Assembly (NCBI GenBank): GCA_902802515.1
Contig: CADCMM010000009.1
Location: forward strand, 1-44,161
Origin: an uncultured Lachnospiraceae bacterium
GTDB lineage: Bacteria; Bacillota; Clostridia; Lachnospirales; Lachnospiraceae
Length of the DNA stretch: 44,161 bases
Direction of reading: 5' to 3'
The notes under the pieces: model-generated
Seen by the model: only the letters and a program-made list of their open reading frames with translations
Told to the model about the DNA's origin: nothing
The model's database searches: none
Shown here: piece after piece, positions 24,370-32,037 of the stretch
Layout of the letters: each line of letters starts with the position of its first letter
How positions within the stretch are numbered: the stretch's first letter is position 1
Program-made: the position numbers and the translations under genes

Positions 24370-25935
24370 ATGAAAAAGTTTAACAAAAAGGTTTCTGTAG
24401 CTTTTGTTGCAGGTATTGCGGCGGCTTCTATGGCAATGGCTGCTTACGCTGCAGAAGGTGACAAGATCACGATCTCTGTTACCGGCGGAGGAGAGGATTC
24501 CATGAAACTGAACACTGCAGTAGTCGGTTCCCTGAACGGACTTTCTGCCTGCCGTCATGTGTATGAGGGTCTTTACAAACTGGATGAGAACGGAGATCCG
24601 GTTCTGGGACAGGCTGCTTCCGTAGAAGTGAGCGACGATCTGAAGACCTGGACCTTCACTCTGAGAGATGATATTACCTGGTCCGATGGACAGGCAGTTA
24701 CCGCAGATGATTTCATCTTTGGTTTTGATAATCTGGTAGAGCAGGCGGATGATTATTCTACGCTTCTTTCTGACCTTGCCGATTCCTGGGAGGCGCCGGA
24801 TGAGAAGACCGTAGTGATCAACCTGGCAGGCCCCTGCGGATTCTTGCCGTCTATCCTGGCATTCCCGTCCACCTATCCGGTAAGAGCCGATTATGTGGAG
24901 GAGTACGGTGAGGCTTACGCTACCGATCCGGAAAAGGCTGTATACAACGGACCGTTCACCGTCACGGACTGGTCTCATGAGGCACAGGTGGTTCTGGAAC
25001 TTCGCGATGACTATTATGACGCTGACAGCATTTCTGTCGGCGAGATCGACTGGATGCTGACAACAGATGAGAGCACGGCATTGAATTCCTTCAAGAGCGG
25101 AGACTTGGTTTATTCCGATCTTTGCCCGGATGAAGAGAAACCGGCTATGGACGGAAACGGTCTGTTCTACACCGCTGGAAACAACAACTACTGCATCATG
25201 TTTAATCTGGGAGAAAACGGAAATGACGTCCTGAAGGATGCGAAGGTTCGTGAGGCACTTTCCCTCACAATTGACCGTGAGCGCATCATGGCGATCCGTG
25301 ATATGAACGATGAACTCGGATTTACCCTTGCCTGCAGCGGATATGTAAACGAGGATGGCGTAGACTTTACCGAGTATGCAGATCCCTGGTATGATACAGA
25401 AGACTACGAGGGCAACTGTGAGAAGGCAAAAGCCCTTCTGGCAGAGGCCGGATACGAGAATGGCGCAGGCTTCCCGTCCCTTACCTACATTGTTAATAAC
25501 GACAGCCGTAAAGAAATCGCTGAGTCTGTTGTCAACGACTGGAAAGAAGTTCTTGGTATCGATTCGATCAAAGTAGAAAAAGTAGAAAACTTCTTTGCAG
25601 CAAGAACCGCAGGCGACTATGATATCGCTTACTATGGATGGTACATGGATTACACCGACCTGTCCAATATGTTTGGCGCGCTGATTAGCATGGGCAGCTC
25701 AAACGCGTTCTGGACCAGCGATGCTTATAACGCAGCTTACAATGCAGCAGTCAGCACCGCAGATCAGGCTGAGCAGTGGGAAAACTACAAGCAGTGTGAA
25801 GCAGTCCTGGCCGAAGAACTCCCGGTTTCTGTAATCCTTCACAGCATGAGTTCTTATCTGTATGATGATGTGAATTACTCCGGTCTGGTTTACTCCTGCG
25901 GAAACTTCGTATTCACCTATATCACAGCAAATTAG
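24370..25935 (+). CDS. dppA: Peptide ABC transporter substrate-binding protein (DppA/OppA-like)
   Basis: A 521-residue family 5 extracellular solute-binding protein that delivers peptides to the DppBCDF transporter. The N-terminus is a signal peptide (basic MKKFNKK, hydrophobic core, AMAAYAAEG cleavage area about 26-29). Unusually for a Gram-positive binding protein it has no lipobox cysteine, so nothing in the sequence anchors it to the membrane. LKTWTFTLRDDITWSDGQ and VREALSLTIDRERIM are family landmarks. A strong AAGGAGG precedes the ATG. A terminator hairpin follows. Murein peptides are a possible ligand given the downstream genes. Confidence 0.92.
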   Translation: MKKFNKKVSVAFVAGIAAASMAMAAYAAEGDKITISVTGGGEDSMKLNTAVVGSLNGLSACRHVYEGLYKLDENGDPVLGQAASVEVSDDLKTWTFTLRDDITWSDGQAVTADDFIFGFDNLVEQADDYSTLLSDLADSWEAPDEKTVVINLAGPCGFLPSILAFPSTYPVRADYVEEYGEAYATDPEKAVYNGPFTVTDWSHEAQVVLELRDDYYDADSISVGEIDWMLTTDESTALNSFKSGDLVYSDLCPDEEKPAMDGNGLFYTAGNNNYCIMFNLGENGNDVLKDAKVREALSLTIDRERIMAIRDMNDELGFTLACSGYVNEDGVDFTEYADPWYDTEDYEGNCEKAKALLAEAGYENGAGFPSLTYIVNNDSRKEIAESVVNDWKEVLGIDSIKVEKVENFFAARTAGDYDIAYYGWYMDYTDLSNMFGALISMGSSNAFWTSDAYNAAYNAAVSTADQAEQWENYKQCEAVLAEELPVSVILHSMSSYLYDDVNYSGLVYSCGNFVFTYITAN

Positions 25936-26020
25936 CAGCTATTCATCACTCCAGACTCGAAATGCTTAGCATTCCTTGTCGCGGATGGATGAACAGTTAC
26001 AGACAGCAGGATAAAAGGAG

Positions 26021-26064
26021 GCCGCTGCAAAATTTTGACTTTCCGTCATAGATTTTGCGGCGGC
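26021..26064 (+). terminator. Terminator-like hairpin after dppA
   Basis: GCCGCTGCAAAAT (26021-26033) pairs with ATTTTGCGGCGGC (26052-26064), 13 pairs with one wobble, loop of 18 bases. The bases after it (TCTTTG) form only a weak T-run. It probably limits read-through from dppA into the epimerase gene rather than ending all transcription. Confidence 0.65.
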
Positions 26065-26099
26065 TCTTTGCCGTATATCATATAGAGGATGTTTGAAAA

Positions 26100-27206
26100 A
26101 TGAAAATCTGTAAAATAGAGCTTGGATATATAGATATTCCTCTGGTGACGCCTTTCAAGACGGCGCTTCGCACGGTAAGCAGTGTCAATGATCTGATCGT
26201 GAAAGTGACGGCCGAGGACGGAACCGTCGGGTACGGGGAAGCGCCGCCCACGGCGGTGATCACCGGTGACACAAAGGAGTCCATAGAAGCAGCCATCCGG
26301 GGCTATATAGCTCCGGCTATACTTGGTATGGAACTGGAACCTTTGGATGCGGTTATGGAGAAGATGGAAAGAGCCATTGCAAAGAACACCTCGGCTAAGG
26401 CCGCTGTGGATATTGCATTGTATGATCTCTACGCAAAAATAAAGAGACAGCCTCTGTTTCGCCTTTTGGGGCAAAGGCATCCCGAAGAGATCCGGACGGA
26501 ACTGGAAACGGATCTGACCATCAGCGTCAATGAGACAGAGGAGATGGTGAGGGATAGTGTTCTGGCCACGGAACAGGACTTCCGTATCCTGAAGGTTAAG
26601 GTCGGAAAAGGCGGAGAGAAGGATGTGGAGCGCATTCGTGAGATCCGAAAGGCCGTGGGTGAAGAAGTCACCATCCGGGTTGACGCGAATCAGGGATGGA
26701 GCCGGGAAGAGGCAGTGCGCACCATACGGGCAATGGAAGATGCCGGTTTAAATATAGAACTGGTGGAACAGCCGGTGTCCTACCATGATTTTAAGGGGAT
26801 GCAGTATGTGACAGCAAATGTACAGACGCCTATCCTGGCGGACGAGAGCGTTTTTTCTTACGAGGATGCCCTTCGTATCATTGAGGAACACGCTGCGGAT
26901 TATATCAATATTAAACTGATGAAGACCGGAGGAATCCATCAGGCCATGCGTATCTGCGACGTGGCAGACCAAAGCGGGATCAAATGCATGATCGGGTGTA
27001 TGTTGGAGAGCAAGGTATCTGTCAGCGCAGGCGCTCACCTTGGCGCGGCCCGGGGATGCATCACCATGGCTGACCTGGATGGTCCATCCCTGTGCAAAAT
27101 CGACCCCTACGCCGGAGGCCCCACCTACACCGGTCCCAAGATCCTTCTCCCGGAGAACTCTGGCATCGGCATTACAGAAATGCCTGTAATATTTGCAACA
27201 GTGTAG
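26100..27206 (+). CDS. ykfB: L-Ala-D/L-Glu epimerase (dipeptide epimerase)
   Basis: A 368-residue enolase-superfamily enzyme that interconverts L-Ala-D-Glu and L-Ala-L-Glu, letting murein dipeptides enter normal peptide metabolism. Catalytic and metal residues are all present: K165-x-K167, D195 (VDAN), E223 (VEQP), D248 (ADES) and K272 (INIK). D325-L-D327, which hold the dipeptide N-terminus in true Ala-Glu epimerases, are also present, which separates it from muconate-type relatives. It follows the peptide transporter and precedes a YkfC-like endopeptidase, as in ykf clusters of Bacillus. Confidence 0.92.
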   Translation: MKICKIELGYIDIPLVTPFKTALRTVSSVNDLIVKVTAEDGTVGYGEAPPTAVITGDTKESIEAAIRGYIAPAILGMELEPLDAVMEKMERAIAKNTSAKAAVDIALYDLYAKIKRQPLFRLLGQRHPEEIRTELETDLTISVNETEEMVRDSVLATEQDFRILKVKVGKGGEKDVERIREIRKAVGEEVTIRVDANQGWSREEAVRTIRAMEDAGLNIELVEQPVSYHDFKGMQYVTANVQTPILADESVFSYEDALRIIEEHAADYINIKLMKTGGIHQAMRICDVADQSGIKCMIGCMLESKVSVSAGAHLGAARGCITMADLDGPSLCKIDPYAGGPTYTGPKILLPENSGIGITEMPVIFATV

Positions 27207-27273
27207 CACTACATAGAAATACACAAACGGTTTTAAATGAAACGCCAGTCCTCAGGAGAGAAAATGATCCAGG

Positions 27274-27369
27274 GAAAACCGTCGAAGAACGCCGGCACTT
27301 AGTGAATTCAAGCAAAGCGCCGAATGAGCTTAGTACTGCTGCGTTCTGAGCGAGCGATAGCGGGTTTTC
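27274..27369 (+). ncRNA. Candidate structured leader of the NlpC/P60 gene
   Basis: Two long-range pairings enclose this stretch: GAAAACC (27274-27280) with GGTTTTC (27363-27369), and AGAACGC (27286-27292) with GCGTTCT (27341-27347). Inside, CGGC (27293-27296) can pair with GCCG (27319-27322). The word CTTAGT occurs twice inside (27298-27303 and 27329-27334). The element ends about 36 bases before the likely start codon. It does not show the conserved core of the ydaO (cyclic-di-AMP) riboswitch, which often precedes cell-wall hydrolase genes. It has no T-tract terminator. Whether it is a regulatory RNA is inference. Confidence 0.45.
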
Positions 27370-27405
27370 ATCGGTTTATGTTATCTCCCAAGGGTGGTAA
27401 GTACT

Positions 27406-28431
27406 ATGAATAGTAACTGGCTTGATACAGCAAATACAGGCAAAGAGAGAATGAACAGTTTTAATATGGAGAGGGAAATGATGAACAGTCAATTGGGAGT
27501 TGTGACCGCTATGCATTGTTATCTGCGAAAGGCTCCGGGGAGCAGCAATGCGGAGAATGGCAGCGGTATCGAGGATGAAATCTTTTCCGGCTGGGCAGTA
27601 CGTCGGTTGGAAGAACCGGATGAAAACGGCTGGGTAAAAATAGAGACGCACTATGGATATGAGGGCTATGTCAATACCAGTGAATTTCGCGAGATCCAAA
27701 AGCGGGAGTTGGAGCAGCGCCAGTCAAAGGAAGAATTCTTTCGGATTAGCATAGGTGAGGCGGATCTGCTTACAATTCCAAAGGTTCAGGGGCTTCCCCT
27801 GGAACTTTTGATGAAAAATGCCATCGTACAGCTCCTTGAATGGGAAGAGACGACAGGATGGAGCCGAATTCGGACAGCAGCAGGCCGGGAAGGATATGTA
27901 CACACGAAATATCTTAGCAGGCGCATGGATGATGACGCTTATCTTCTTTGCACTGACATGGGGGAACTTGACAGAAAGCAATATTTTCTCTCTCGTATTG
28001 CCGACCAGTTTGGGCAGGCAGGCCTGGAGGAAGAAAGATCCGGGATGGAGGAAAAACTGAGAGTTCTCGTAACAGAGAGCGCCAAAGCCTATCTTGCCAC
28101 CCAGTACCGCTGGGGAGGAAAATCCTCTCAGGGCATTGACTGCTCCGGGCTTGTTTTTATGAGTTATATGGAGCATGGAATTTTAATTTACAGGGACGGA
28201 AATATTCTGCCGGACTATCCGGTGCATGAAATTGACCGCAGCCAGATCAGGCAGGGAGACTTATTGTTTTTCCCGGGACATGTGGCCATGTATCTCGGAG
28301 ACGGAAAATACATTCATTCCACCGCGTTCGACGCTTCGCCCTGTGTGAGGATCAACAGTCTGAGACCGGAAGATGAAGACTACAGAGAGGATCTGGACAA
28401 GAAGATGACCAGGTGCGGGAGCATTTTTTAA
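27406..28431 (+). CDS. SH3 and NlpC/P60 domain endopeptidase, YkfC-like
   Basis: A 341-residue cysteine peptidase. Two bacterial SH3-like domains (about 25-95 and 105-170) precede an NlpC/P60 domain (about 220-341) with C246 (DCSGL), H292 (GHVAMYLG) and H304 (YIHSTA). No signal peptide is seen, so it is probably cytoplasmic. By context it should act as YkfC does, cutting the gamma-D-Glu-diamino acid bond of imported murein tripeptides and giving the epimerase its L-Ala-D-Glu. The start is uncertain: ATG at 27406 follows AAGGGTGG, but ATG at 27478 or 27481 after GGAGAGGG would still keep both SH3 domains. Confidence 0.85.
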   Translation: MNSNWLDTANTGKERMNSFNMEREMMNSQLGVVTAMHCYLRKAPGSSNAENGSGIEDEIFSGWAVRRLEEPDENGWVKIETHYGYEGYVNTSEFREIQKRELEQRQSKEEFFRISIGEADLLTIPKVQGLPLELLMKNAIVQLLEWEETTGWSRIRTAAGREGYVHTKYLSRRMDDDAYLLCTDMGELDRKQYFLSRIADQFGQAGLEEERSGMEEKLRVLVTESAKAYLATQYRWGGKSSQGIDCSGLVFMSYMEHGILIYRDGNILPDYPVHEIDRSQIRQGDLLFFPGHVAMYLGDGKYIHSTAFDASPCVRINSLRPEDEDYREDLDKKMTRCGSIF

Positions 28432-28449
28432 GAAAGGAAGGCCACAGAT

Positions 28450-29868
28450 ATGGCACAGCAAATTAGGAAATTTAACAGCGAAGAACTTACCTCCCTGGCA
28501 TACGAACTGCCGGATGAGGTTTTAAAATATAAAATGTGCGGAGATTTCATGGGTGCAAAGGAGGCTATCGCCCGATGGCTGGAACGCCCGGTGGCAGAGG
28601 GAATGAAAGGGAGACTGCGCCTTGAACTGGTGTTTTTGGAGCAGCTTAGAGAACAGTTTCCCTACACAAAAGAGACGGCCATAGCGGCTTTTTTGCCGAA
28701 GGTGCCCGATTTTACTGCCCGGGATCTGGAACGCCTGGACAGAGAAGATCTGGCGGAGTGGATCTGGCTGGACGGGGAAAAACATTACATCCACAATATT
28801 GTGAGAAATGCGCTTGGAAAGGACCGGGAATTGCAGGAACGGGCAGGTCTGGAGAAGGAAGAGGCGCAGGAAAAGCAGATCTTAAAAGATGAGATCCAAT
28901 TTATGAGAGAAAACGGCAGCAGCACCTGGCGTTTTCATGTGCGTGCCTCGATCCGCCTGAAAGAGGAAGAGTTCTATCCGGGGATCGTGCTGAAAGCCCA
29001 TTTGCCGATTCCTGCGAAACGCTATCAGGTTCAGGAAGTAAAAATCCTCTCCTATGATCGCGGAATGAAAGCGATTGACCCGGAAGATGCTCTGTTTCGC
29101 ACCATATATTTTGAAGATACATTGCAGGAGAATCGGGAGTTTTATGTAGAATATGAGTATATCGTGAAAGCAGAGTATCACGATATTTCCATGGCCGGTC
29201 TGGAAAGCGCTCACCGCCTTGCAGATCCGCAGAACCTGGAATATCCGGAGGAAATGGCGGAGTATCTGAAAGAACAGTATCCACACATTCGGTTTTCACC
29301 GTATCTGCGTGCATTGGCGGCCCAGATCGTTGGAAATGAGACAGATCCGCTGGAAAAGGCGCGGAAAATATACGACTATGTCACAACGAAAGTGCATTAT
29401 TCTTATATGAGAGAGTATTTTCTGATCGAGGATATTCCTCAGTACTGCGCGCGAAATCTAAGGGGAGACTGCGGTGTTCAGGCGCTGCTCTTTATCACGC
29501 TGTGCAGGATCAGCGGGGTTCCGGCCAAGTGGCAGTCCGGGCTTTATTCTCATCCCTGCTATATCGGGGCGCATGACTGGGCAATGTTCTATGTGCAGCC
29601 CTACGGATGGCTCTACGCGGACCCGTCCTTTGGCGGTTCCGCTTTAGCGGATGAGGATGAGGCGCGCAGGGAATTTTATTTCGGCAACCTGGATCCGTTC
29701 CGTATGCCGGCCAACAATGCATTCCAGCAGACCTTCCTGAATCCGAAACAGTTCCTGCCCATTGATCCGTATGACAATCAGCTGGGAGAACTGGAATCGG
29801 ATCAATGTGGTTTTAACAAAGACCAGGTGGAGAACGTGAAGACCTTGCTGGAAGCCGTTCGCCTATAG
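28450..29868 (+). CDS. Transglutaminase-fold protein, probable peptidase
   Basis: A 472-residue protein with no signal peptide. The C-terminal half carries a transglutaminase-like core with the Cys-His-Asp triad C341 (GDCGVQ), H375 (GAHDWAMFY) and D391 (YADPSFGG). In bacteria this fold usually belongs to peptidases rather than cross-linking enzymes. The N-terminal 150 residues are helical and charged, and 160-270 look beta-rich. It lies 18 bases after the NlpC/P60 gene and 15 bases before aguA, so it is part of the same operon and may help break down imported peptides. The exact substrate is unknown. Confidence 0.8.
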   Translation: MAQQIRKFNSEELTSLAYELPDEVLKYKMCGDFMGAKEAIARWLERPVAEGMKGRLRLELVFLEQLREQFPYTKETAIAAFLPKVPDFTARDLERLDREDLAEWIWLDGEKHYIHNIVRNALGKDRELQERAGLEKEEAQEKQILKDEIQFMRENGSSTWRFHVRASIRLKEEEFYPGIVLKAHLPIPAKRYQVQEVKILSYDRGMKAIDPEDALFRTIYFEDTLQENREFYVEYEYIVKAEYHDISMAGLESAHRLADPQNLEYPEEMAEYLKEQYPHIRFSPYLRALAAQIVGNETDPLEKARKIYDYVTTKVHYSYMREYFLIEDIPQYCARNLRGDCGVQALLFITLCRISGVPAKWQSGLYSHPCYIGAHDWAMFYVQPYGWLYADPSFGGSALADEDEARREFYFGNLDPFRMPANNAFQQTFLNPKQFLPIDPYDNQLGELESDQCGFNKDQVENVKTLLEAVRL

Positions 29869-29883
29869 GGAGACCCGATCAAT

Positions 29884-31038
29884 ATGGCAAAACGAATTTA
29901 TAACTCCACTCCAAGACAGGACGGTTTCCGTATGCCGGGAGAATTTGAGCCTCAGGAGCGAATTTGGATGATCTGGCCGCAGAGGCCGGATACCTGGCGG
30001 GACAATGCAAAGCCGGCCAGACAGGAGTACGCGCAGGTGGCGAAAGCCATTGTGGAGTTTACACCGGTGACCATGCTGGTATCTTCCGGGCAGCGGGAAA
30101 ATGCCGGGCGGCTGCTGACAAATCCTGGAGGATCTGAGCAAGACAGTAAAATGCCAAAACATGAGATCCGGATCCTGGAGATGGACTCGGATGATGCCTG
30201 GGCAAGAGATACGGGACCTTCTTTTCTGGTGAATGACAAAGGAGTCCTTCGCGCCTGTGACTGGACTTTCAATGCCTGGGGCGGATCGGTGGATGGTCTG
30301 TTTGCACCCTGGGACAAGGATGATCTGATCGCAGGAAAAATCTGTGAGCTGACAAACACAGACAGTTATCGCACGGATGGATTTGTTCTGGAGGGCGGTT
30401 CTTTCCATGTAGATGGACAGGGAACAGTTCTGACTACGGAAATGTGTCTGCTCAGTGGCGGACGCAATCCCCATATGACGAAGGAAGAGATTGAGGAAAA
30501 GCTGAAACAATATCTGAACGCGGAGAAGGTCATCTGGCTAAAGGACGGTATTGATCCGGAAGAAACCAACGGGCATGTGGATGACGTGGCATGCTTTGTG
30601 CGGCCCGGAGAAGTGGCCTGTATTTATGAGGAGAATCCGGATAGTCCTTTCTATAAAGCCAGTCATGCGGCATATGAGATACTCTGCGGAGCGGTGGATG
30701 CCAGAGGACGCAGGCTGAAAGTACATAAATTGTGCTGTACGAAGCGGCCCATCCGGCTGCCGGAGGATTACAGGATAGCAGACTCCGGCATGGCGACGGA
30801 TCGGAAGGCAGGAGATATCTGCATTGCTTCTTACGCGAATTTCCTGATCACCAACGGCGGCGTGATCGTGCCCCAGTACGGAGATGAAAACGATGCCCTG
30901 GCTCTGCGGCAGATTCAGGCGCTGTTCCCGGAGCGCAGGGCAGTGGGGGTGTACACCAGAGAGATTGTCTACGGAGGAGGCAATATCCACTGCATTACCC
31001 AGCAGCAGCCCCTCTCTTGTAGCGTCGATAAGCGTTAG
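29884..31038 (+). CDS. aguA: Agmatine deiminase
   Basis: A 384-residue enzyme of the guanidino-group modifying family that converts agmatine to N-carbamoylputrescine and ammonia. Visible motifs are the substrate region MDSDDAWARDTGP, the catalytic NGHVDD and the C-terminal GGGNIHCITQQQP with the nucleophile C370. No putrescine carbamoyltransferase or carbamate kinase gene lies next to it, so it may act alone or with genes elsewhere. The last 44 bases overlap the 3' end of the convergent araC gene, including codons for TQQQP. Confidence 0.95.
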   Translation: MAKRIYNSTPRQDGFRMPGEFEPQERIWMIWPQRPDTWRDNAKPARQEYAQVAKAIVEFTPVTMLVSSGQRENAGRLLTNPGGSEQDSKMPKHEIRILEMDSDDAWARDTGPSFLVNDKGVLRACDWTFNAWGGSVDGLFAPWDKDDLIAGKICELTNTDSYRTDGFVLEGGSFHVDGQGTVLTTEMCLLSGGRNPHMTKEEIEEKLKQYLNAEKVIWLKDGIDPEETNGHVDDVACFVRPGEVACIYEENPDSPFYKASHAAYEILCGAVDARGRRLKVHKLCCTKRPIRLPEDYRIADSGMATDRKAGDICIASYANFLITNGGVIVPQYGDENDALALRQIQALFPERRAVGVYTREIVYGGGNIHCITQQQPLSCSVDKR

Positions 31039-31888
31039 GAGACATGGAAAATGTCTTTTTAAACATCCGCATAAAATAGGACAGGTTGTCAAACCCGCAG
31101 TCCTGGGCGATCCGGCTGATGGATTTTTCCGTTTCTGTCAGATAGTAGGAAGCAGTGGTCAGACGGTAATCATTCAGATATTGGATAAAAGTCTGGCCGG
31201 TCTCCTGCTTAAAGGTCCGCATAAAATGGGAAGTGGAGTAGCCAACGATCTGGGCGGCCTGCTCCACGGTGATATTTTCCCGGTAATGTTCTTTGACCCA
31301 GGTGAGCAGTACCTTCAGCCGATCAGAATGATTGGCCGCCGGATCCGCCGTGTGGATCTCCTGATTGACATAGAGCGCGTGGAGAAACTGAAACAGAGCG
31401 CTCTTTACCATTAGAAAATAGCCGGGCGTCTTTGCGTCGCAAAAGCGGTCCGCCAGATCCAGGGCAGCGGCAACTTCATCGTGGAACGGATTGCCGGGGA
31501 TGATGGGGCGGGGAAAGGTGAGAGTTCCTGTCTGCAGGGGCTCGATGACGTGGAGATCGCACCAGTCATCCGTTTCCGTATTGTCCAGAATGGACAGGGA
31601 GAAAATAATATTCTCATATTCCATTCGGGAATTGGTATCTGTCTCGATAGAATGTGGTTCTCCGGGAAGGATCGGCACAATAAAACCTTCGGAAACCGGC
31701 ATGCTGTGAAAATTAACGGTCACAGTGCCGGTTCCTTTTTTTATGTAGATGATCTCCATCTGGTCATGCCAGTGGAGGGAAACCCGGGGAAAATCCAGGG
31801 GGATCGTGCAGATGTAGGTATTGTACGCGAAGCCTGGGCGGGAGTGGTTTTTTGTTTCGTGGTATTGCCTGTATTCGGAAAGTTCCAT
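30995..31888 (-). CDS. AraC-family transcriptional regulator with cupin domain
   Basis: A 297-residue regulator. The N-terminal cupin has SLHWHDQMEIIYIKKGTG (about 36-53). The C-terminal AraC DNA-binding domain has the two helix-turn-helix units, with ITVEQAAQIVGYSTSHFMRT and SRIAQDCGFDNLSYFMRMFK. It ends SPNAYRRYK, the normal AraC end, plus a short tail that overlaps aguA tail to tail. GGAGG lies six bases before the ATG, and a promoter is visible at 31971-31999. Its divergent neighbour is glycogen phosphorylase; either that gene or the peptide/aguA operon could be the target. Confidence 0.88.
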   Translation of the reverse strand: MELSEYRQYHETKNHSRPGFAYNTYICTIPLDFPRVSLHWHDQMEIIYIKKGTGTVTVNFHSMPVSEGFIVPILPGEPHSIETDTNSRMEYENIIFSLSILDNTETDDWCDLHVIEPLQTGTLTFPRPIIPGNPFHDEVAAALDLADRFCDAKTPGYFLMVKSALFQFLHALYVNQEIHTADPAANHSDRLKVLLTWVKEHYRENITVEQAAQIVGYSTSHFMRTFKQETGQTFIQYLNDYRLTTASYYLTETEKSISRIAQDCGFDNLSYFMRMFKKTFSMSPNAYRRYKRGAAAG

Positions 31889-31970
31889 ATATAGCCTCCA
31901 GTATGATAGAATCGTACAATGAAACGGCAGTTATGTGCAAGAAAAAACAAAAAAAATAAATTATACTGGA

Positions 31971-31999
31971 ATTATAGTACAATTCGGAAGCGAAGTAAA
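31971..31999 (-). promoter_or_regulatory. Probable promoter of the araC gene
   Basis: On the minus strand TTTACT (31994-31999) is followed after 17 bases by TATAAT (31971-31976). This drives the AraC gene that starts at 31888. No equally good promoter was found for the divergent phosphorylase gene in the 149-base shared region. Confidence 0.55.
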
Positions 32000-32037
32000 G
32001 CGTACAAGTGATTTTAAAGAAAAAGGAGAGAAGACTT

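Noticed and set aside
27274..27400. Cyclic-di-AMP (ydaO) riboswitch before the NlpC/P60 gene
   Set aside because: Genomic context fits, but the conserved core sequences of that riboswitch are not present.
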